This document shows, in pieces, positions 56,021-64,000 of a stretch of 64,000 nt of DNA (positions within the stretch are counted from its first letter, which is position 1; every line of letters begins with the position of its first letter). The notes below the pieces were generated by a model that saw only the letters and a list, made by a program, of their open reading frames with translations, was not told where the DNA came from and did no database searches. Made by a program: the position numbers and the translations under genes. Source of the DNA: Schistocerca nitens (Eukaryota; Arthropoda; Insecta; Orthoptera; Acrididae); assembly GCF_023898315.1 (NCBI RefSeq), contig NC_064619.1, positions 500,560,594-500,624,593 of the forward strand. The letters run 5' to 3'.

Positions 56021-56213
56021 CGGTGTGGCCGTGCGGTTAAAGGCGCTTCAGTCTGGAACCGCGTGACCGCTCCGGTCGCAGGTTCGAATCCTGCCTCGGG
56101 CATGGATGTGTGTGATGTCCTTAGGTTAGTTAGGTTTAAGTAGTTCTAAGTTCTAGGGGACTGATGACCACAGATGTTAAGTCCCATAGTGCTCAGAGCC
56201 ATTTGAACCATTT
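56021..56213 (+). mobile_element. tRNA-derived SINE (common family), full length
   Basis: Head CGGTGTGGCCGTGCGGTTAA, B box GGTTCGAATCC, body and tail. The perfect 12-bp duplication AGATCAATTTTC flanks it (56009-56020 and 56214-56225). Confidence 0.93.
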
Positions 56214-56225
56214 AGATCAATTTTC

Positions 56226-57280
56226 ATGTTGTCCGTTCAGGAAATCTGTTTCTTGTCGCACTTTGTGTCTTTGTTTACATTCTTATTAACACCTTCAGTC
56301 AGTGACGCCTGACTCCCTGTGGTAGGTGAAATGAGTTGAAACGTTTGAGCCTGTTCGTAATCAGCTGATCTAAAATATTGTGCCCACCAGAGAGTTCTCT
56401 CATTAACTCCTGAAGGTAATTTTCGGTAAGACATTTGGAACAGTTGCACACAACTCACTGTTCTTACTAAGCACTTTTACAGTATGGAACAAAGGAAACG
56501 CGATACCACCAAAATATTCCTGGCTGAATTTGGAAATGACACTTAATTGACTTCGACGTGGTCAGACATTCGATTACTCGTGTCCTGCGGAAGCTCAAGG
56601 ATCCCGCATTTAGCGAACACCATTTGCCATGAATCACCCCTGAAGTCAGTCCCATTGTCGGCAAAACGGCACACCCCAGTTCTCGCTTTGGTGTTCACGC
56701 CTACCAGTGACGGCACTGTTCGCTTGCACGGAGCGACACGCTGCGTCACCGTCACGAGCGATCTTTACTCGTGTAATTGAGCACCTGTACAGTTGAGAGG
56801 AGCTCAGAAAACTGCTTCCATTAAGTCTCAGTGCGAGTTTCCACTAGAAAGAAGAGAGGACAAAGTTATTTCGCCATTTCGTTGGAGTTTCTAGACGTTG
56901 CGAGAAAACCGTCGCTCTCTTTACGGTGTCAGAGGACGCAACTACGCAGAGGGCCAGCCAGCTGGAACATTTGAAATCACGTCACAAAGGAGTGCCGCTT
57001 TCGTACTGTCCCGATAGATGATTGTGACGTAAATGAACAATTATTACTCTTCCTTCTGATACGTTGTTTCCTGAAAGTATTCCGAAATACTGCCCTAAGT
57101 TCACCAGCCAAAGAAGCTCGTGGGTATTGTACTGAAATCACTGTACCAGAGGAAATGACAGACACTAGAAATGTCTCTGAAGGAACATTCTAGAAACTGG
57201 TGTACTTAGTCTGAGCAGGTCAGCTATTTCTGCACTATTTCTACAGACAGAGCGAATACTTTTTGGGAGACACCATCGTA
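56226..57280. other. Unassigned sequence
   Basis: About 1 kb with short frames on both strands and no motif I can name. Confidence 0.4.
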
Positions 57281-58631
57281 CACTACTTGCCATTAAAATT
57301 GCTACACCACGAAGATGACGTGCTACAGACGCGAAATTTAACCGACAGGAAGAAGATGCTGTGATATGCAAATGATTAGCTTTTCAGAGCATTCACACAA
57401 GGTTGGCGCCGGTAGCGACACCTACAACGTGCTGACATGAGGAAAGTTTCCAACCGATTTCACATACACAAACAGCAGTTGACCGGCGTTGCCTGGTGAA
57501 ACGTAGTTGTGATGTCTCGTGTAAGGAGGACAAATGCGTACCATCACGTTTCCGACATTGATAAAGATCGGATTGTAGCCTACCGCGATTGCGGTTTATC
57601 GTATCGCGACATTGCTGCTCGCGTTGGTCGAGATCCAGTGACTGTTAGCAGAATATGGAATCGGTGGGTTCAGGAGGGTAATATGGAACGCCGTGCTGGT
57701 TCCCAAGGGCCTCGTATCACTAGCAGTCGAGATGACAGGAATCTTATCCGCATGGCTGTAACGGATCGTGCAACCACGTCTCGACCATTGAGTCAACAGA
57801 TGGGCACGTTTTCAAGACAACAACCATCTGCACGAACATTTCGACGCTGTTTGCAGCAGCATGAACTATCAGCTCGGATACCATGGCTGCGGTTACCCTC
57901 GACGCTGCATCACAGACAGGAGCGCCTGCGATGGTGTACAAATGGCAAAACGTCATTTTTTCGGATTAATCCAGGTTCTGTTTACAGCATCATGATGGTT
58001 ACATCCGTGTTTGGCTACATCGCGGTGAACGCACACTGAAAGCGTGTATTCGTGATGATGGTATGGGGTGCCATTGGTTACACGTCTCTGTCACCTCTTG
58101 TTCGCATTGGCGGCCTTTGAACAGTGGACGTTACATTTCAGATGTGTTACGACCCGTGGCTCTACCCTTCAGTCGATCCCTGCGAAACCCAACATTTCAG
58201 CAGGATAATGCACGACCGCATATTGCAGGTCCTGTACGAGCTTTCTGGATATAGAAAATGTTCGACTGCTTCCCTGGCCAGCACATTCTCCAAATCACTC
58301 ACCAGTTGAAAACGTCTGGTCAATGGTGGCCGAGCAACTGGCTCGTCACAATACGCCAGTCGCTACTCATGATGAACTGTGGTATCGTGTTGAAGCTGCA
58401 TGGGCAGCTGTACGTGTACACGCCATCCAAGCTCTGTTTGACTCAATGGGCAGGCGTTCAAGGCCGTTATTACGGGCAGAGGTGGTTGTTCTGGGTACTG
58501 ATTTCTCAGGATCTGTGCATCCAAATTGCGTGAAAATGTAATCACATGTCAGTTCTAGTATATTTGTCCAATGAATACCCGTTTATCATCTGCATTTCTT
58601 CTTGGTGTAGCAATTTTAATTGCCAGTAGTG
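57281..58631 (+). mobile_element. Tc1-like element, family B copy 4 (dead)
   Basis: Ends CACTACTTGCCATTAAAATT and its complement; TA at 57279-57280 and 58632-58633; 1351 bp. The transposase starts at ATG 57512 (MSRVRRTNAYHHVSDIDKDR) and reads unbroken through DIAARVGRDPVTVSRIWNRW and TSRPLSQQMGTF to LHHRQERLRWC. It then has a deletion and frameshifts. TFQQDNARPHIA and ENVWSMVAEQLAR are still visible later; the last codons end at about 58501. The best preserved N-terminus of family B in the window. Confidence 0.92.
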
Positions 58632-58703
58632 TATTAACTTATAAAATCCACTATTGCAGTCTTCGTCGTTTAGCCATTTTTAGGTGGAATATACCGTCAA
58701 TTT

Positions 58704-59187
58704 TGTGGTGTCACCGCCAGACACCACACTTGCTAGGTGTTAGCCTTTTAAATCGGCCGCGGTCCATTAGTATACGTCGGACCCGCGTGTCGCCACTGTC
58801 AGTAATTGCAGACCGAGCGCCACCACACGGCAGGTCTAGAGAGACGTCCTGGCACTCGCCCCAGTTGTACAGCCGACTTTGCAAGGAAAGGTTCACTGAC
58901 AAATTCGCTCTCATTTGCCGAGACGATAGTTAGCATAGCCTTCAGCTACATTTGCTACGACCTAGCAAGGCGCCGTATTCAATTGATACTGAGATTCTAT
59001 TAATGTATCATCAAGAGCGATGTTCTACAAATGTGGATTAAAGTTAAGTATTCCAGAAGCTACGTACTTTTCTTTATACCATTCATTACGTATCCTGTTT
59101 CAGACCTCACGCCAGCCTGCGTGAGTTTAAGCGCGTGCCTTTCGGCTTCCTCTCATTGTGTCTAGGCTGCCTTGTCTAGACACAACA
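58704..59187. mobile_element. Solo LTR
   Basis: 484 bp beginning TGTGGTGTCACCGCCAGACA and ending GTCTAGACACAACA (TG...CA). The perfect 5-bp duplication AATTT flanks it (58699-58703 and 59188-59192). No internal retroviral-type genes, so this is an LTR left by recombination between two LTRs. An internal inverted motif (GGTGTC..GACACC) lies at its start. Confidence 0.9.
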
Positions 59188-59242
59188 AATTTTGTGCTTC
59201 AGCACATCTCAGCCATTTTTAAATATGTCAGACAAGTATATA

Positions 59243-60326
59243 CACCGATGAGCCAAGACATTATGACCACGCTCTTAGCAGCTTGTTTGTCCGTCTTTGA
59301 AACGAATTACATCACTGATTCTGTGTACCAGGGATCCGACAATTTTCTGATAGGTTTGTGGAGGTATTTGGCATTAGATGTCTACGCATAGATCACGTTA
59401 TTCGCGTAAATAACGGGCCACTGATTTGCGTACGCGGTGATGGCACCCGATAGCGACCCAGCGCAGGATTTACATCAGGCGAATTTGGTCGCCAAGACAT
59501 CAACGTGGGCTCATTATAATATTCCTCAGAGCACTGTGGCGCGGTTCTGGCTCCGAAACACGGACAATCGTACTGCTGAAAGACGAGACCGCAGTCGGCG
59601 AAGACATCGAGCATGAAGGGATGCAGGTGGTTCGCAACTGTCAGACTGATTCATACCACAGGTCCCATACAACCACAGGAGAATGTCTCCCATAGAGTAC
59701 TGTTGCCGCCAGCCTGCGTCCTTGGCGGGCTGCCCATTTCGAGCCGCCGTTCACCTCGATGACGGCTTTTCTGGAGACGAGCAACAACCTAATACAGCAA
59801 AAATTAATTCACCCGAAGAGCCGACACGTTTCAATTGATCGACGGACAAATGACGCTGGTCCCATGCCCAATGCAATCAAACGGAGGATGTCGTCTGGGC
59901 AACATGTAGACACGTAGGGGTTATCTACTGTGGAGCTTCATGTTCAACAGTGTACGATGAACGGTGTGCTCCGGACACTTGTGCGTGCACTAGCAGTGTA
60001 CTCTTTCGGCAGAGATGCCACAGACCACCATCTATCCTACTTTACAGAGCAGACAAGCCACCGAATCCCACCGAATCACTGTCCTACCTCTTTCCGTATA
60101 TGCTCACGGCAGTAGAACGTGAACATTCGACCAGCTTTTCCGTTTCCGTTCACAGGCTCTGCGTAATAATAATCTGACCTTTGTCAAAGTCGCTTATCAC
60201 AACGGATTTCCCCATTTGTAGTCCATATCTTCGCCTAGAGTGATTGCGCGTTCGTGTCCGCGCGACTTACATCAGGCGGCATCCAACATCGCGGTAGGCA
60301 AGTTAATATTGTTTGGCTTATCAGTA
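59243..60326 (-). mobile_element. Degenerate Tc1-like element
   Basis: Left end CACCGATGAGCCAAGACATT followed by ATGACCAC; the right end is a diverged complement (TTGTTTGGCTTATCAGTA). TA lies next to both ends. The minus strand begins MGKSVVISDFDKGQI near 60216, a Tc1 N-terminus. The rest is broken by many stops (HCALRNII and similar scraps). Same terminal family as 3560-4719. Confidence 0.7.
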
Positions 60327-60328
60327 TA

Positions 60329-62079
60329 TGTCACAATACATGTCTGCTTGTTTTAAATTTTGACAAATTGTGACGCATACTGAAAAACGATATTTCCTCT
60401 GTATCCCACACGATAATGCCAAAATGGACGAAATTACATTAGTGGAGTTTATAAACAAACAGTTTGAACAGCTTCATATCCATTCCTGTCAAGATATGTG
60501 TAGCCAGGCTTGTCTCAAAAATTTCATCTCTGCCTTTTGCATCAACTTGATCTGTCGTATACAAATAGTCTAACGTTCACATTCTCATAACAACATTGGC
60601 ACTGCCGTTACTTTTCATATCTTAAAAATGCATCTGTTCATTTCTTTCTTTGTAATATATAAATAAGCTCAAAGACAAAATAAAGAAACTCCACGAAGGG
60701 GTTATGCAAATTGGTCACAAATTGTATTCATATAGGTATCGACACGAAATGAAAAACTGTAAACTTTGGCTGCCTATAGCCGAATGTACGGCGGGTAGCA
60801 AGGTCTCTGGATCTCTCCTCAATAAATCATCCGATTTTTCTGAAACTGTAATCATTTGTCTGTCTGCACATCCCATCTACCGCTTTCGTCCCATTCGCAT
60901 AATTCCTTTGCGCTGCGTTTTATTTTTTGCCATAGAGTGTATATAAGAGGAGGACGTACAAGAACAGTTTATGGCCTGAAACTACGCTGTTATTATCTAT
61001 AGACACAAATGTTGCATGTGGATATGTTTTAAACCACTGAAGGTGCTTCACAATGATCTGAGACTGAATGCGTCTGAAAGAACAAAAATTGCGTTTATTC
61101 AAATGTACGTACACGTGTTCTAAAACAACCAGTAGAGTGCTAGTATCAACTAACTCTTGGCACGCCACGCACTGAAAAGACGAATGTGAATTCATTTTAG
61201 ACTTTGGCTGTGTTTTATTGAATATAAGAGACATGGGGATATTCGATTAATTTGATTTTCAATTTAATTGCGCCACTCGATTCCTGAAGCGGCGCCGGAC
61301 TGTTTCGGAAATTAACTGAATGCGTAATGTCATTTCCAGCAGACGGCCATTTTCAAATGACATAGCTTTCCAGTTTTTTACCAATACTCTTGAGAGACGC
61401 AGTGAGCTAATTGTTGTTACAGTTCATAGCACACGTGTGGACGTGCTTTTGATTAAATACATTTCTAGCCCGTACACTGCGCCTTTAATCAGTGACTTTC
61501 ATGTTTAACGAACACAACTGGTGCGAGGGGCTTTTCATAGTGGCTTTGGTGGGTGTCTCCTTGTTTTCTGTATGCTGGTCTACAAATCGGCAGCATGTCC
61601 CAATACATCTACTAGATCCATTACTCTGAATTCATGCCACATACTTGCGATATGAGCCACTGAACGCAACTTTTTAAACATATTGTACACACTATATATT
61701 CGTTTTTGTTATTGTTTGTCAAGACATCGGTTAGACAGTTTACATTTCGTGCCCCGCTACCAGGCAACCCCTCCACCAGCGGGTGTTGCTTCCTGCGCCA
61801 CTTAACTGATGATTACAAATTTACACCTTAAAATAAACTTCCTGTTATTACACTTGCAGAATCTAATAATAATAAATTTGATATCAACAGAACGGAACAA
61901 TAAATAAAAAAGAGAGAAAGAAAACGGGAAGTAAGCTGAAAAGGAATAAGTAATATAAGTAGGCTTGTCATCATTATTGCGTACACTGCTTAAGAAATAA
62001 CAGTGAAGTACCTGGAAGATATGGTCAGATATCATTAACTTCGTAAACACACACACTATCTGTAGGTATGTAACTGATT
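60329..62079. other. Unassigned sequence
   Basis: About 1.75 kb, mostly AT-rich. Short frames without known motifs; no terminal repeats noticed. Confidence 0.45.
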
Positions 62080-62548
62080 AAATTTCCTTTACATCACGTC
62101 TATGGTCACTAATCTTTTCTCATCAGACTACCGGTTTCGGTCTATAATGACCATCATAAGAACTGTTTCATAAAAACATGTCCTAATATACTGGAGCCAA
62201 AGTGACATCGACAAATGCTACACACAAAATCAGCGCCAGTATCGTCAAATATATATAAATAATAGTATATAAAAGAGTCATCTTGTGAGCAGCACTAGTG
62301 TTCAAAACAGTTTGAGTTTGTTTTGAACAGTAGTGCTGCTGACAAGATGACTCTTGTGTATACTATTATTTACGTATATTTGACGATGCCGCCGCTGATT
62401 TTGTGTTTAGCATTTGACAGTGCCGTTGTATCTACAGTATATTAGGATATGTTTTTATAAAACACATCTAAAGATTGTCATTATAGACCGAAACCGGTAG
62501 TCTGATGAGAAAAGATTAGTGACCATAGACGTGATGTAAAGGAAATTT
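62080..62548. mobile_element. Long fold-back element (~225-bp arms)
   Basis: The sequence from 62080 (AAATTTCCTTTACATCACGT) is repeated as a close inverted complement ending at 62548, with the centre at about 62310-62322 (AACAGTTTGAGTTTGTTTT). The arms are well matched over their whole length. No coding capacity. Clear target duplications not seen. Confidence 0.88.
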
Positions 62549-62599
62549 ATTCTATACTCGAGTCACTGTTCAATTCACGACCATGTCGCAACTTGTGAT

Positions 62600-64000
62600 A
62601 ATAAATGATTAAAGTGGCAATACTCTGTGACAGGCAGAACGGCCACAAGACTGCACTAGTCATGTTCATGTGTAGTGTTGTCACCGGGCCTAGTAGGGCA
62701 TATAAGGGGCGTGGACAATGTCAGATGTTGAGCGACTACTGTGAAGGTGATGCCCTGTACTCATGTGAGACAACATTATAAGCACCCGACAGACTCTGAA
62801 AGGGCATTCATTGTGGGTCTCCACTTGGCAAAACTGTGAAATATCCAGATCGTGAGGCATTCGGAAGGGGCAGTAACATGATACTGAACTGCGTGGGTCA
62901 ATGTTCGAGTCGACCACGCCTGACCGTCACGACGGAGGATTGCTGTGTTGTTCTCCGAGCTCATCGTAACCCCTTCACATCCACGCCTGACATCCGGGAA
63001 CAAGTAATGTACTCTTGAATAATTTTGTGCTACCCCTCACCAATATAGGCAGGCTAGCAGCAACCAGACTACGGAACTGCTGTTCTGTGAGACACAACGG
63101 AAACGGCTGCGTCCTTAGAGGTGCCGTGACAGTGTGAGCTGGACTGCTGATAAAGGGCGTCGCACTGTGTTCAGCAATGAGTCACGGTTCTGGGCTATGC
63201 CGTATGACTAACGTCGGTGAATATCGCGGCGAGTTGGGGAGGGTTCCCATTCTTCCCTCCATTATTTCGGAGAGGCATAGCGGTGCTACTCCAGGCGTCC
63301 TGGTGAGGGGAGCCAACGGGTCATGCCTGGCAGTGACTAAGGGAACTCTTGACGGCACAACGGTACGCCAAGGACACCCTCCGTCCTCACGTGATACTTC
63401 TCAGCCGGCCGGAGCGGCCGTGCGGCTCTGGGCGCTACAGTCTGGAGCCGAGCGACCGCTGCGGTCGCAGGTTCGAATCCTGCTTCGGGCATGGATGTGT
63501 GTGATGTCCTTAGGTTAGTTACGTTTAATTAGTTCTAAGTTCTAGGCGACTGATGACCTCAGAAGTTGAGTCGCATAGTGCTCAGAACCATTTCAACCAT
63601 TTTTTTGATACTTCTCAAGTGACAGTACCGCAGTGCCATTTTTCAACAGGAGGATGCTAATCCACTCACAGCACATGTCTCTATGAACTGTCTGCGTTAC
63701 GTACTCTCGTGGCCAGCAAGATCCTAGATCTGACGTCCATGGAACATCGACCAGCTTGCACATCAACTACGTCGGAACATTAGTATCCAGGATACTAAGG
63801 AACAGTTCACAAAAACAATTGTAGGGCAGCTTGCCTCATGAGAGGATGCAACGACTTATGACACCCTTCCCAACCGAATCAGTGCACGCAACCTGGCCAG
63901 AGTGGGGGAGGGGGGGGGGCGTGAGAATGATGTGGCCTCTTACTGCAAAGTTCTTTGTAAAATTACCTCGATTTTGAAATCATCGAAATAACATCAAACA
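62600..64000 (+). mobile_element. Tc1-like transposon, dead, runs to the window edge
   Basis: The plus strand holds a broken transposase: TDSERAFIVGLHLAKL near 62785, FSNESRFWAMPYD near 63170 (first Asp changed to Asn), a VFQQDNAHPH-like remnant near 63640 that now reads FFNRRMLIHSQH, RGQQDPRSD, and a C-terminus ending near 63890. A SINE lies at 63404-63605. The right terminal repeat may be beyond the window; the left limit is approximate. Confidence 0.75.
63404..63605 (+). mobile_element. tRNA-derived SINE (common family), full length
   Basis: Head GCCGGCCGGAGCGGCCGTGC, B box GGTTCGAATCC, tail AACCATTTCAACC and a T run. The perfect 12-bp duplication TGATACTTCTCA flanks it (63392-63403 and 63606-63617). 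Confidence 0.93.

Noticed and set aside
56465-56780. Overlapping frames on both strands as a possible gene
   Set aside because: Both are short and motif-free, and the two strands are equally open, which argues for chance.
1-64000. CRISPR arrays, bacterial operons or a new multi-gene system
   Set aside because: Repeat structure and coding content are those of a eukaryotic transposon-rich region. No regularly spaced repeats with unique spacers and no gene clusters.

Overview
The window looks like intergenic DNA from a very large, repeat-rich insect genome, most likely a grasshopper or locust (Schistocerca-like Orthoptera). This is inferred from the repeat families, above all a tRNA-derived SINE present at 19 loci here, together with many arthropod-type Tc1/mariner elements. 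I recognise no host protein-coding gene, tRNA gene, rRNA gene or CRISPR array. Everything I could identify is a transposable element, a relic of one, or a simple repeat, and many are nested.

Layout: 0-4.8 kb holds a Tc1 scrap, an internally deleted PIF/Harbinger element with TTA target duplications (864-1707) and a degenerate Tc1 element (3560-4719). 4.8-8.9 kb is a head-to-head pair of mariner 3' halves. The left arm carries a dead Tc1 element of family B with an LTR-like insertion inside it; the right arm carries a SINE and an intact Tc1 element of family A (CDS 7628-8650). 8.9-14.6 kb has microsatellites, SINEs, transposase scraps, a 130-bp tandem repeat and a 5S-rRNA-derived SINE. 15-24.4 kb has dead Tc1 and mariner copies, SINEs, a LINE scrap and a second inverted pair of Tc1 fragments. 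24.4-31.4 kb has a second intact family A element (CDS 24686-25708), an inverted dead copy, and two other dead Tc1 elements. 31.4-41 kb is mostly unassigned sequence with SINEs, a fold-back repeat and another family B element. 41.2-44.3 kb is a dead LINE with endonuclease and reverse transcriptase remnants. 44.8-50 kb has two more Tc1 elements, a SINE dimer and an RTE-type LINE 3' end. 51-55 kb is a nest: a Tc1 element carries a SINE that carries a 959-bp fold-back element, and next to it lies an inverted transposon holding a perfect 44-bp hairpin insertion. 57-64 kb has the last family B copy, a solo LTR, a long fold-back element and two degenerate Tc1 elements.

Four Tc1 family A copies (7384, 24442, 26494, 46982) are near-identical; two have intact 340-residue transposases, so the family was active recently. 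Their catalytic triad has 32 residues between the second D and the E, against the usual 34 of Tc1, which family B in the same window keeps. The rest looks like decay, nesting and non-autonomous mobilisation (SINEs, fold-back elements, a Harbinger deletion derivative). I found no new multi-gene system. The strongest leads are the DD32E spacing, the fold-back and snap-back elements, the SINE dimer and head-swapped SINE, and the paired insertions at matching sites of the inverted mariner arms.
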